This document shows positions 25,987 through 34,702 of a stretch of 64,000 nt of DNA, piece after piece. This stretch comes from JAEZBP01 sp963832725. GTDB taxonomy: Bacteria > Myxococcota_A > Polyangia > Polyangiales > Sandaracinaceae. The stretch's first letter is position 1; each line of letters opens with the position of its first letter. The position numbers were made by a program, and so were the translations under genes. Where the stretch lies: positions 1 to 64,000 of the forward strand of contig CAWHVG010000001.1 of assembly GCA_963832725.1 (NCBI GenBank). Reading direction: 5' to 3'. The notes under the pieces were generated by a model. The model saw nothing but the letters and a program-made list of their open reading frames with translations. It was not told where the DNA came from and searched no databases.

Positions 25987-26150
25987 TAGATGTCCGAGGC
26001 GGAAGTCGCGACCGGTATGGCCGAGCAATCGGCGTCGAGATTGGGGGCGCGCCCCCGCAGGAAGTGCAAAGCACTTTCGAGGAGGCTCGCCTCCGAGATC
26101 GCCGTCGAGGGCCGGCCAGAACGTGTCGCGACTTCCGCGGAGGACATCTA
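25987..26150. mobile_element. Second 160-bp TA-flanked inverted-repeat element
   Basis: The 160 bp at 25989-26148 lie between TA at 25987-25988 and 26149-26150. Terminal repeats GATGTCC then GCGGAAGTCGCGAC match at 21 of 24 positions. The TA sites sit in GGGGAC-TA and TA-GTCCCC, so the inverted repeat also extends outward. Inside are four hairpins: 26020-26033, 26043-26056 (gggggcgcgccccc), 26062-26076 and 26081-26094. There is no coding potential. Its tips differ from the first element, so it may belong to another family or have inserted at the IS end. Confidence 0.7.
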
Positions 26151-26240
26151 GTCCCCTGGAACCGACTGCCCAAGATCAGCGGCCGGCAGATCCGGTCGGA
26201 CGTCATTTGGACCGGCACGGACACCGGCTCGGCCGGCGTC

Positions 26241-27491
26241 TCAGTGGCCGGGAAGCGCGCTGGCCCGGACCCGCGCTCCATCGGCCTGCGCCGGTGCGCC
26301 CCCTCCGGCCGGCGCCAGGGTTTCGGTGTGCCCGTCCGGGTAGATCGCCACCGCCCAGTACTCGCGGCCGTAGGGCCCGCCCGGCACGCGCGCGTTCCAG
26401 TCGAGGTTCAGCCACACCTTGCAGTCCGCCGAGCTGCGGAAGTGGATGTTCGTCAGCCGCTGGCCCTGGAGGTAGGCGTCCCAGTTGTGCTGGTAGAAGA
26501 CGGCCAGGTGCTCCGCGACCTGCGCCGGCTCGTCCTGGATGCAGGCCTCGGCGTAGGCGTGCCCACCCTGCTCACCGTCGAGCATGACGATCCGCGCTGC
26601 GCCGCCGATCGCTTCCACCATCGCGGTCAGCACGATCGCGAAGTCGTCGCAGTCGCCCGCGTAGTTGCCTCTCGCGTTGACGTTGGTCAGCGTCACGCTC
26701 GCAGGCGCGAAGAACTCGCTACCGCGCGGGTCGTTCGCGTAGTCCCAGTGCTCGCGCACGTGCGACCAGATGCGCGCGACCTGCTCGACCTTGAAGGGGC
26801 CGGCGTCCTCGGACGCGAGCCGCACCGCCGCGTTTCGCGTGTCCGGGTTGGTGGGATCGATCGCCGCGTCCACCTGGGGCGCGATGCGGTCGCGGATGGA
26901 TCGCTCCTGAGGTGATGCGGCGGGCGCACCTTCCCCGCCGCGGCCGAGCCCCAAGCGCTCGGCCGCGCGCCGCAAGCTGTCGGCGGAGGCGCCCTCGCGC
27001 CACATCCAGACGCCGGAGCCGAGCGCGGCCGCGAAGACGAGCGCCGCCGCCAGCGCCGCCACCCACCCGCTGGCACCGCGCCGCCCGACCGAGAGGGACA
27101 CCCCGCACGAGCCGCAGCGGAGCTGTCCCTTGGTGAAGCCGGGAGGCATCACGCCGCGCGCGCCGCAAGAGCCGCAGATGAAGCGGCGCCCGGGGATGCG
27201 GACCCCCACCAGCGTGTCGCCCCGCGCACCACGGCGGAGGAAGGACTTCAGGGCGGGCTCGCTCCACGAGAGCACCGCGTTGCCGAAGCTCACCTCGGAG
27301 CCCGGCCGCACCTCGGACTTGCGCACCCGCTTGCCGTCGACGTACGTGCCGTTGGCGCTGCCGAGGTCCTCCAGCAGGATCTTGTCGCCACGCCAGCTCA
27401 GGCGCGCGTGCCGCCCGGACACGCTCCCATCTCTCAGGACGAGGTCACAGTCCTGAGACCGGCCCACCACGATGTAGAGCGGGGCGTCCAC
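26241..27491 (-). CDS. FHA - zinc-ribbon - transmembrane - transglutaminase-like protein
   Basis: A 416-residue modular membrane protein. Residues about 8-80 are an FHA domain (VVGRSQDCDLVLRDGSVSGR, then HARLSW and SANGTYVDGKRV) that binds phosphothreonine. Residues about 103-130 hold two CGSCG knuckles forming a zinc ribbon. A single membrane helix follows (ALAAALVFAAALGSGVWMW). Residues about 210-390 form a transglutaminase-like thiol domain: Cys in NYAGDCDDFAIVLTAMVEAI, His in EQGGHAYAEA and an Asp in LNLDWNA. FHA would face the cytoplasm and the thiol domain the periplasm. GTG 27491 is the first in-frame start. This links phosphorylation signalling to a wall or protein cross-linking/protease activity; the reaction is unproven. 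It lies next to the transposon cluster but looks intact. Confidence 0.82.
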   Translation of the reverse strand: MDAPLYIVVGRSQDCDLVLRDGSVSGRHARLSWRGDKILLEDLGSANGTYVDGKRVRKSEVRPGSEVSFGNAVLSWSEPALKSFLRRGARGDTLVGVRIPGRRFICGSCGARGVMPPGFTKGQLRCGSCGVSLSVGRRGASGWVAALAAALVFAAALGSGVWMWREGASADSLRRAAERLGLGRGGEGAPAASPQERSIRDRIAPQVDAAIDPTNPDTRNAAVRLASEDAGPFKVEQVARIWSHVREHWDYANDPRGSEFFAPASVTLTNVNARGNYAGDCDDFAIVLTAMVEAIGGAARIVMLDGEQGGHAYAEACIQDEPAQVAEHLAVFYQHNWDAYLQGQRLTNIHFRSSADCKVWLNLDWNARVPGGPYGREYWAVAIYPDGHTETLAPAGGGAPAQADGARVRASALPGH

Positions 27492-27654
27492 CTCGAATCA
27501 TTGTACGGGCCAGAGCCGGTTCGCGCCCGCAGAACCGCGCGAACGTGACGCGACGGGACAGCGGGACGGAGGCGGACGCCGCGCACTCGGCGCACGCACC
27601 CCTGCGGACCGGATCCGACGCGCCGGGCGAGGGCTCGCGACGCGAAAGCGAGCT

Positions 27655-28299
27655 TCAGCGGGCCTGACGCCGCTGCATCATGCTCATCCCGAGCGCCATC
27701 GCTTGGGACGCGTCACCCTGGATCTTCAGCCGCCCGAAGAGCTGCTGCGGGGTCATCTCGCCGGCGCGCACGTCCTCGACGTCGTCCCAGCTCACCCCCA
27801 CGGTGAACTTCGGGCTCGCGGGCGGCTCCTCGGCGCCGAGCCCCACCCGGAGGGTCACCTCGTCCGGGTCGGTCGGGAGATCGCTCAGCGTGAGGTGGAA
27901 CTCGATCGTGTGGCCGGCCAGCGCCTGCTCCGTCTCCGCCGACGCGCTGCGGGCGATGCGCCTCGGCGCGGCTTCCTGCTCGAGGAGCTCCAGGGACTCG
28001 ACCTCCTCGAGGGCGGCCTTGGCGGCCTCCACCGGACCGGCCACGACCATCCGCACCGGCAGATCGCCGGGGCGCGCGTCCGCGCTGCGCATCGCACCAC
28101 CCTCGACCGCCAGCCAGAGCTCGGCGCCGCCGTCTCCCTCGAACACGATCCGCACCGCGCCGCGGGCGCCGGCCGTGTCCTCGTAGCGAGCCTTGGCCTT
28201 GGCGTCGCCGCCGTCTGCGCGCTCTTTGATCTGCGAGACGCCGCGGTTGAAGAGGGCGGGGAAGTCTTCGCGGAAGAAGGTGACCGGATCGGTGTTCAT
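27655..28299 (-). CDS. SCP2-like sterol-carrier-fold protein
   Basis: A 214-residue soluble protein. The N-terminus FFREDFPALFNRGVSQIKE and the strands GARGAVRIVFEGDGGAELWL precede a C-terminal part, SWDDVEDVRAGEMTPQQLFG followed by RLKIQGDASQAMALG, which is the typical ending of SCP2 domains. SCP2 proteins bind lipids or acyl-CoAs in a hydrophobic tunnel. No catalytic domain is attached. It is 16 bp upstream of the dipeptidase stop in map order, with both genes on the minus strand, so they may be co-transcribed with the dipeptidase first. The ligand is unknown. Confidence 0.72.
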   Translation of the reverse strand: MNTDPVTFFREDFPALFNRGVSQIKERADGGDAKAKARYEDTAGARGAVRIVFEGDGGAELWLAVEGGAMRSADARPGDLPVRMVVAGPVEAAKAALEEVESLELLEQEAAPRRIARSASAETEQALAGHTIEFHLTLSDLPTDPDEVTLRVGLGAEEPPASPKFTVGVSWDDVEDVRAGEMTPQQLFGRLKIQGDASQAMALGMSMMQRRQAR

Positions 28300-28315
28300 G
28301 GCGGCGCGAGTATAG

Positions 28316-29651
28316 TCATCGGGTCGGTGGCGTCGAGGCGACCTGCGCCCCGAGGACGCGCAGCACATTCCCACCGAAGATCGCGGCCACGGGCAAATCT
28401 CGTCGCGCCAGCTCCTCGCGCAGCGCGCCGAGGTGCGAGACGTCCTCCAACCCGCGCGGCAGCTCGCCCACTCCATCGAAGTCCGAGCCGAGACACACCG
28501 CGCCGTCGCCGGCGATCTCCACGACGTGCTCGAAGTGGTCGGCGAGCGTGCTCACCGTCGGCACCCGAAGCTCCGGCGCCAGCTCGTAAGCGAGCGCGTT
28601 CACGTGCGCCCACGCGTCCCAGTGGAGCGGGTGCGCCTCCCGCACGGCTCGGAAGCGCGCTTCCTCCCGCCGCTCCAGCCCGCGCCGGCGCGCGGCGTAG
28701 TCGGTGTCGATGAACTGCGTGTAGTAGTTGATGCAGACGGCGCCGCCGCGCTCCCCGACCGCGCGGATCATGGGGTCGGTCATGTTCCGCGGAGTGATCC
28801 GCCAGCGCGCGCGCCGACGAGTGCGAGGCCAGGAGCGGTCGCTCCGCGACCTCCACCACGTCCCAGAACGTCCAATCGCTCACGTGGGAGATGTCCACGA
28901 TCATCCCGAGCTCGTTCATCTCGTGGATCGCGCGCCGCCCGAGCTCCGTGAGGCCGCGCTCCGGATGCGCGCCGCTCGAGGAATGGCCGAGCGCGTTGTC
29001 GTTGGACCAGGTCACGGTCATGTAGCGCGCGCCCAGCGCGTAGAGGCGGCGCAGCCGCGCGATCAGCTCCTCCTCGTCACCCGGTGTGCCCAGCGCGTGG
29101 CCCCCTTCGACACCGATGAGCATCGCGATCTTACCGGCGTCGTGCGCGCGCCGGACCTCTTCGGCGCTCGTGCAGAGCGCCGCCTCGTCCGGGTGCTGCT
29201 CGGCGACGCGACGGATGGCGGCGGTCAGCGCCAGCGCGCGCTCCCACGCCGCCTCGCCCGGGTACTCTCGCGGGTCGACCCACACGCTGAAGAACGCGCC
29301 GCTCAGCCCGCCCTCCCGCATTCGCGGGATGTCCAGGTGGCCACCGTCGAGGTGCTCGGCGATGTCGTCGCCCGCGTCCAGCATCCGCTGCGGCGTGTCG
29401 ACGTGGGTGTCGATGGCAATCGGCGCCTCCTCGGTGACGCCCGCCTCGTCGGCGCTCGACGGCGCGCGCCCATCGGCGGCCGGTCCATCGGCGATTGGCC
29501 TAGCGGAGGCCGGCCCATCGGCGGGCGGCCCTGCGACGTCGGGCTGCGCCTCGGCGGGCGGTGGGGGCTCGGAGGCAGAGCGGGCTGGAGCCGGATGGCC
29601 ACCACCGCACGAAGCGAGGAGCGCAGCGAGCAAGACGATGAATCGCGCCAT
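28316..29651 (-). CDS. Membrane dipeptidase (M19) lipoprotein, one frameshift
   Basis: ATG 29651 opens a lipoprotein signal (RFIVLLAALLASCGGG) and an Ala/Pro/Asp linker with repeated ADGP. The M19 domain follows: IAIDTHVDTPQRML (metal ligands), HLDIPRMREGGLSGAFFSVW, MLIGVEGGHALG, VTWSNDNALG, IVDISHVSDWTFWDV and LLASHSSARALA. Removing one base at 28793 restores HPRNMTDPMIRAVGERGG and the rest, ending VCLGSDFDGVGELP and a stop at 28316. M19 enzymes are zinc hydrolases of dipeptides, often with D-amino acids. With the signal it should act in the periplasm, perhaps on wall-derived peptides. Without the correction the product would lose the last third, including the SDFDG metal-site region. Confidence 0.8.
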
Positions 29652-29878
29652 GGCCGTGCAGCATAGCCGACGCCCGCGGACGCTCACGTCCGCCCGGGCA
29701 TGGGACCCGAAGTCGGCCCGAACGCACCGAAGAGCGACCTGGCGGCGCAACGCGGCGCGCGCACCGCTGGCACCGAGTGGGCTACGCAGCGGATGCGCCT
29801 CGCCTCGCGCGCCAGGCTGGCACCGTGTGGCGAGCGCGCGGCAGGAGCGACCGACACGGACCTGCCGGCGCGGCCGCC

Positions 29879-32089
29879 CTACTCGGCGGGGCTGGGCTCG
29901 GGCGCGGCCTGCTCGCCTGCGACGCCCGTGGCGCGCGAACCGCTCCACCGGAGCCGGAGCGAGTTGAGGACCACCGTGACCGAGCTCGTCGCCATCGCGC
30001 CGGCCGCGAGCATCGGGCCTCCGAGGTGGGCCAGCAGCCCGGCGGCCGCCACCGGAATGCCGACCGCGTTGTAGGCGAAGGCCCAGAAGAGGTTCTCGCG
30101 AATGGTGCGCACCGTCCGGTTGGAGAGCGCGATGGCGTCCGCGACCGCCGAGAGCTCGCTCCGCGAGAGCGTCATCGCCGCCGCCTCCATGGCCACGTCG
30201 GTGCCGCTGCCCATGGCGATGCCCACATCCGCCGCGGCCAGGGCAGGCGCGTCGTTCACGCCGTCGCCGGCCATCGCCACGAAGCGCCCTTCCCCGCGCA
30301 GGCGCGTCACCTCCTCCGCCTTGTCGGCCGGCGTCATCTCCGGCCGCACGCTCGCCTCGGGCAAGCCGAGCTGGCGCGCGATGGCGGCGGCGGTCGCCGG
30401 ATGATCGCCCGTCAACATGCGCACCTCGACCCCCATCGCGGCGAGGTTCGCGATGGCGTCGCGCGAGCTCGGCCGCAGCGGGTCGCCGATGCCGAGCAGC
30501 GCCGCGTCCCGGCCGTCGATCCGCACCGACACCGCCGTCGCGCCACGCTCGCGGATCGGCGCGGCCTGCGCGTCGCCTCCGGCCGCGCCGACCTCGACCG
30601 CGCGCCCGTCCACCTCGCCGCGCACGCCGACCCCCGGCTCCGCCACGAAGTTTTCGGGGCGCGCCAGCGTCAGCCCCCGGCGCTCCGCTTCGCCCACAAT
30701 CGCCGACGCCAGCGGATGCTCGCTCTCCTGCTCGAGCGACGCCGCCAATCGGATCGCCTCGTCGGCGTCGTCCGCCAGCGCGATGACGTCCACGACCCGC
30801 GGCCGACCCTCCGTCAGCGTGCCCGTCTTGTCGACGACCAGCGTGTCCACGCGGTGTACGCGCTCGAGCGCCGCCGCGTCACGGACGAGGATCCCACGCG
30901 TGGCCGCCAACCCGGTGCCGACCATGATGGCCGTGGGCGTCGCCAGCCCGAGCGCGCATGGGCAGGCGATGACCAGCACCGACACCGCGGTCAACAGCGC
31001 CGGCTCGAACGAAGCGCCGAGCGCGAAGCGCCAGACCAGGAAGGTGCCGAGCGCGATCAACATCACCACCGGCACGAACACCGCGCTGACCTGATCGGCG
31101 AGCCGCTGGGCGGGCGCCTTGCTTCCTTGCGCCTCCTCGACCAGCTCCACGATGCGCGCGAGCGCGGTGTCGGCCCCGACCCGGCTCACCCTCAGCGCGA
31201 ACGCGCTCTTTCCGTTCACGGTGCCTCCGGTCACCGCCTGCCCCGTCTCCCGGTGCACGGGCCGGCTCTCGCCGGTGATCATCGACTCGTCGACCCACGC
31301 CTCGCCCTCGACAATCTCCCCGTCGATCGGCACCCGCTCGTGGGCGCCCACGCGGACCATGTCGCCGACGCGCAGGTCCTCGACCGGAACCCTCGCCTCC
31401 TCGCCGTGGCGTACGACACGCGCCGTGTCGGGCGCGAGCTCCGCCAGTGCGCGGATGGCGTCTCCCGCCGCCCGCTTGGCGCGGTCCTCCAGGAAGCGGC
31501 CCAGGAGGATCAGCGTGACGATCATCCCCGCCGTCTCGAAGTAGAGCGCGTGCCCGGCGCGGTCCTGCACGAGGACGTAGAGCGAGTAGAAGAACGCCGT
31601 GGCCGAGCCGAGCGCGATCAGGCTGTCCATGCTGGCCGAGCGCTGCCTGAGATCCGCCAGGCTCTTCTTGAAGAAGGGGAAGCCCGCGCCGAAGGTCACG
31701 GCCGCCGCCAGCGCCGCCTCGACCCATCCGAGCGCGACGCCGTGCGCGATCTGCGCCATCGCGAGCGCCATCAACGGAATCGACAGCGCCGCGGCGACGA
31801 CGAGCCGGATCATGGCCGGCGACCGTCCCGAGGGCTCCGGGCGGGCGCCGCGCTCGGGGATGGGCGAGAGCTCGTAGCCCGCCGCGTGGACCACCTCGGC
31901 CAGTGTCTCGTCGCTGATCCCGCCGGTGGTGCGCACCGTGGCCCGCTCGCTGGCGAGGTTGACGTTCACGTCGCAGACGCCGTCCACCTTGGACAGCCTC
32001 CGCTCGATGCGCCTCGCGCACGACGCGCAGGTCATCCCGCTCACGCCGAAGCGATGCTCGATGGTGTCGGTGGACGACGCGGAAGCCAC
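29879..32089 (-). CDS. copA: Copper-type P1B ATPase
   Basis: A 736-residue pump. GTG 32089 gives an N-terminal heavy-metal-associated domain with GMTCASCARR (Cys21, Cys24), then eight membrane helices, the actuator TGESRPV, the membrane ion motif ACPCALGLATP, the phosphorylation site VVDKTGTLTEG, the HP of SEHPLAS, MLTGDHPATA and the hinge AGDGVNDAPALA. The CPC motif with YN in FAYNAVGIP and MATSSVTVVLNSLRLR agrees with Cu+ export (IB-1). It moves copper out of the cytoplasm at the inner membrane. All catalytic motifs are intact, in contrast with the ATPase-like protein at 11304-13506. No metal regulator is adjacent. An upstream ATG at 32155 is possible but adds a poor N-terminus. Confidence 0.95.
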   Translation of the reverse strand: MASASSTDTIEHRFGVSGMTCASCARRIERRLSKVDGVCDVNVNLASERATVRTTGGISDETLAEVVHAAGYELSPIPERGARPEPSGRSPAMIRLVVAAALSIPLMALAMAQIAHGVALGWVEAALAAAVTFGAGFPFFKKSLADLRQRSASMDSLIALGSATAFFYSLYVLVQDRAGHALYFETAGMIVTLILLGRFLEDRAKRAAGDAIRALAELAPDTARVVRHGEEARVPVEDLRVGDMVRVGAHERVPIDGEIVEGEAWVDESMITGESRPVHRETGQAVTGGTVNGKSAFALRVSRVGADTALARIVELVEEAQGSKAPAQRLADQVSAVFVPVVMLIALGTFLVWRFALGASFEPALLTAVSVLVIACPCALGLATPTAIMVGTGLAATRGILVRDAAALERVHRVDTLVVDKTGTLTEGRPRVVDVIALADDADEAIRLAASLEQESEHPLASAIVGEAERRGLTLARPENFVAEPGVGVRGEVDGRAVEVGAAGGDAQAAPIRERGATAVSVRIDGRDAALLGIGDPLRPSSRDAIANLAAMGVEVRMLTGDHPATAAAIARQLGLPEASVRPEMTPADKAEEVTRLRGEGRFVAMAGDGVNDAPALAAADVGIAMGSGTDVAMEAAAMTLSRSELSAVADAIALSNRTVRTIRENLFWAFAYNAVGIPVAAAGLLAHLGGPMLAAGAMATSSVTVVLNSLRLRWSGSRATGVAGEQAAPEPSPAE

Positions 32090-32271
32090 GGCGGATATAT
32101 GCGGCCGTCCGCGGCCGGCGCCAGCGGCACGAGGGTCGAAGAGAGGTTCCAGCACGCTCCCGACCGGCGCACGCGCGTGACGCGGTCACGAGGTCGAGTG
32201 GGCCCGGCCAGCGCCGTCACATGCGAGAAATGCGACCTTCCACCGCGGGATACGGCGGGATATCTCGTCTC

Positions 32272-33363
32272 TCAAGTCCGGGCGCGCAGCAGCTCCGGGC
32301 GCTCGCCGGCCGAGGGCCGTACCACGCCGCGCTCCGTGTAGATTGCGCGGACCAGCCGAGCCGGAGTCACGTCGAACGCGGGGTGGCGGCAGGGGATTCC
32401 GTCGGCCACCAGCGTGGTGCCGCCGACCTTGGCCACCTCGTCGCGGGAGCGCTCCTCGATCGGCACCTGCTCGCCCGACGCGCAGCGCAGGTCCACGGTG
32501 CTCCACGGCGCGGCGACCGTGAAGGGCACGCCGTGCGCGTCGGCGAGCACCGCGTGGGTGTAGGTGCCGATCTTGTTCGCCACGTCGCCGTTGGCGCACA
32601 CGCGGTCACTCCCCACCACGACGAAGTCGATCGCGCCTTTCTGGAAGAAGTGCCCGGACATCGAGTCGGTGATGACCTCTACCTCGATTCCGTCCGCCGC
32701 CAGCTCCCACGAGGTCAGCCGCGCGCCCTGCAAGTAAGGCCGCGTCTCGCTCGCCAGAACGCGCACGTTCTTGCCCGCTGCGTGCGCCGCGCGGATCACG
32801 CCCAGCGCCGTCCCGTAGCCGCCTGTCGCCAGCGCGCCCGCGTTGCAGTGCGTGAGGATGGTCGCTCCGCCCGGGACGTCCTCCGCCCCCAGCCGGCCCA
32901 TCGCGCGGCACGCCTCCACGTCCTCTTCGTGGATGGCCTCCGCCTCTCGCTGCATCGCCAGGGCGCGCTCGGAGGGCTCGAGCTTCGCGACCTCGGCCGC
33001 GCGGCGGCTCATCCGGGCGATGGCCCACGCGAGGTTGACGGCGGTCGGCCGTGTGCGATCGAGGACGCGCGAGGCGGCGCCGTTCGCCACCAGGAAGCTC
33101 GCCGCGTCGCCGTCCTGGCCGCGCGCGACCTGCACGAGCGCGTAGGCGGCGCTGATCCCGATGGCGGGCGCGCCGCGCACGACCATGTCGCGGATGGCGG
33201 CCGCGACCTCGTCCGGCGTCCGGTAGCGGTGGTAGAAGACCTCGCCGGGCAGCCGGCGCTGGTCGAGCATCACCACCTCGCCCGTCTCCGGCTCGAGCTC
33301 GACGGCGAAGAAGCCCTGGCCCTCACCGCTCAGCGGCGCCCGCGACAGCGTCGGTCGTTCCAT
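32272..33363 (-). CDS. mtnA: Methylthioribose-1-phosphate isomerase
   Basis: A 363-residue cytoplasmic enzyme of the eIF-2B-like family, converting 5-methylthioribose-1-phosphate to the ribulose form in the methionine salvage pathway. The catalytic Cys is in ATILTHCNAGALATGGYGTA and the catalytic Asp in FVVVGSDRVCANGDVANKIG. RDMVVRGAPAIGISAAYAL and YLQGARLTSWEL are also conserved. Length and layout match bacterial MtnA. ATG 33363 starts the conserved N-terminus region. The gene stands alone between the copper ATPase and a Cys-rich lipoprotein; no other salvage genes are visible. Confidence 0.95.
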   Translation of the reverse strand: MERPTLSRAPLSGEGQGFFAVELEPETGEVVMLDQRRLPGEVFYHRYRTPDEVAAAIRDMVVRGAPAIGISAAYALVQVARGQDGDAASFLVANGAASRVLDRTRPTAVNLAWAIARMSRRAAEVAKLEPSERALAMQREAEAIHEEDVEACRAMGRLGAEDVPGGATILTHCNAGALATGGYGTALGVIRAAHAAGKNVRVLASETRPYLQGARLTSWELAADGIEVEVITDSMSGHFFQKGAIDFVVVGSDRVCANGDVANKIGTYTHAVLADAHGVPFTVAAPWSTVDLRCASGEQVPIEERSRDEVAKVGGTTLVADGIPCRHPAFDVTPARLVRAIYTERGVVRPSAGERPELLRART

Positions 33364-33447
33364 GCGACGCAAAATAGCGAGCGAGCAGGACCGGAGCGAG
33401 CCCCATTTCGGGTGACATCCGCCGCGAGGCGCCGCTCGCCGGAGCGT

Positions 33448-34548
33448 TCAGAGGCAGAGGCCGCCGCAGCCGCCGCCGAGGATGGCCGGCAGACACATGC
33501 ATGGCCCGGACGGCGCACAGGCGGGCGACCCGTCGCAGGTGCAGCTCCCACTGGTACAGCCGTTGGCGACGCCGGAGTCGCACGCGTGCCCGCACGCGCC
33601 GCAGTTGTTCACGTCGCTGCCCGTGTTGATGCAGTTCGCCGTGCAGCACTGCTGGCTGCCGCTGCAGGTCCGCCCGCACGCGCCGCAGTTGCCGACGTTG
33701 GTCTGGATGTCGACGCACTCGCCGCCGCAGCAGCGCAAACCCGCCGCGCAGGGTCCGCCCGAGCCGCAGTGGCAGGCCCCGCCGGTGCAGCTCTCGCCGA
33801 CGTTGCAGCTCGGATCGCAGGGCACGTCGGCGGTGCAGGTGCCCGCCATGCAGACCTGGCCGCTCGGACAGACCATCCCGCACGCGCCGCAGTTGTTCGT
33901 GTCGCTCTCCACGTCGATGCAGTGGTCGTCGCAGCAAGCCGCGCCCGCCGCGCAGTGGCCGCCCGTGCCGCACTGGCAGGTCCCGCCCGAGCACGTCTCG
34001 CCCGGCGCGCAGGCCGGATCGCAGGGGATGTCTTGGCAGGTGCCCGCGGCGCACATCTGGCCGGCATCGCAGTGGTTCCCGCAGCCGCCGCAGGCATCGG
34101 AGTCGTTGGCGACGTCCACACACGAGCCATCGCAGCAGATGTCGGTCCCCGTGCAGGCCGGCCCCCCGCCGCACTTGCACTCGCCGCTGATGCACACGTT
34201 CGCGGTGACGTCGCAGGCGTTGCCGCAGGTACCGCAGTCGGTCAGCGAGCTGTCGCTGTTCACGCAGGCACCGTCGCAGCACGCGCGCCCACCCTCACAG
34301 CCGGTGTCGGGCGTGCAGCCGGCGACGCATGACGTCCCGCGGCAGATCGTGCCCGACGGGCAGGTCATCGAACATCCGCCGTGTCCTCCGTCCACGTCCA
34401 TCGTGGGCATGCCAGCGTCGTGCTCCGGGTGCGAGGCATCGGGCGCGGGCACCGGGCCCGAGTCCATCCCGCCATTGGCGCCACCCTGTGCACACCCTGC
34501 GGCGCCGAACGCCGCCAAGAACAAGCCGGTAAGAAGATGATGGCGCAT
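33448..34548 (-). CDS. Cys-rich repeat lipoprotein (Stig1/EB-like repeats)
   Basis: A 366-residue lipoprotein. The signal LLTGLFLAAFGAAGCAQ carries the lipobox, an Asp/His/Pro linker follows, and about 290 residues contain more than 60 Cys in repeats such as DCGTCGNACD, CCDGSCVDVANDSDACGGCG, CCDDHCIDVESDTNNCGACG and NCGACGRTCSGSQQCC. The C-terminus CLPAILGGGCGGLCL differs from the repeats. Such disulfide-rich ectodomains are frequent in myxobacteria and some predict adhesion or surface display; no function is established. A similar but distinct Cys-rich lipoprotein lies at 54216-55346. A candidate promoter is annotated at 34573-34602. Confidence 0.78.
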   Translation of the reverse strand: MRHHLLTGLFLAAFGAAGCAQGGANGGMDSGPVPAPDASHPEHDAGMPTMDVDGGHGGCSMTCPSGTICRGTSCVAGCTPDTGCEGGRACCDGACVNSDSSLTDCGTCGNACDVTANVCISGECKCGGGPACTGTDICCDGSCVDVANDSDACGGCGNHCDAGQMCAAGTCQDIPCDPACAPGETCSGGTCQCGTGGHCAAGAACCDDHCIDVESDTNNCGACGMVCPSGQVCMAGTCTADVPCDPSCNVGESCTGGACHCGSGGPCAAGLRCCGGECVDIQTNVGNCGACGRTCSGSQQCCTANCINTGSDVNNCGACGHACDSGVANGCTSGSCTCDGSPACAPSGPCMCLPAILGGGCGGLCL

Positions 34549-34572
34549 GAGCCCCCGCAAGGTCGGACCGTG

Positions 34573-34602
34573 ATCGTAACGTCCCCCGCCGGATTTCGAC
34601 AA
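34573..34602 (-). promoter_or_regulatory. Candidate sigma-70-type promoter of the Cys-rich lipoprotein
   Basis: Read on the minus strand, TTGTCG (34602-34597) and TACGAT (34578-34573) are separated by 18 bp and end 24 bp before the ATG at 34548. The match to TTGACA/TATAAT is partial and the region is shared with the divergent kinase gene, so this is tentative. Confidence 0.35.
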
Positions 34603-34702
34603 AGGTGAGGTGCGCTGCCTCACCCCACTCGCAGGAAGCCCCGCGCGAGTCATCCTTGAATCTCCGGCAGGGCTACGCGTATCTTCCTTGCCGTTGGGGC
34701 GA

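Noticed and set aside
29765..29785. Possible sigma-54 site (TGGCAC, then GGGCT) on the plus strand
   Set aside because: The -12 half lacks TTGC, and no plus-strand gene follows; the region is upstream of minus-strand genes only.
29777..32341. 854-residue plus-strand open frame opposite the copper ATPase
   Set aside because: Shadow of the ATPase gene, which has every catalytic motif on the minus strand.
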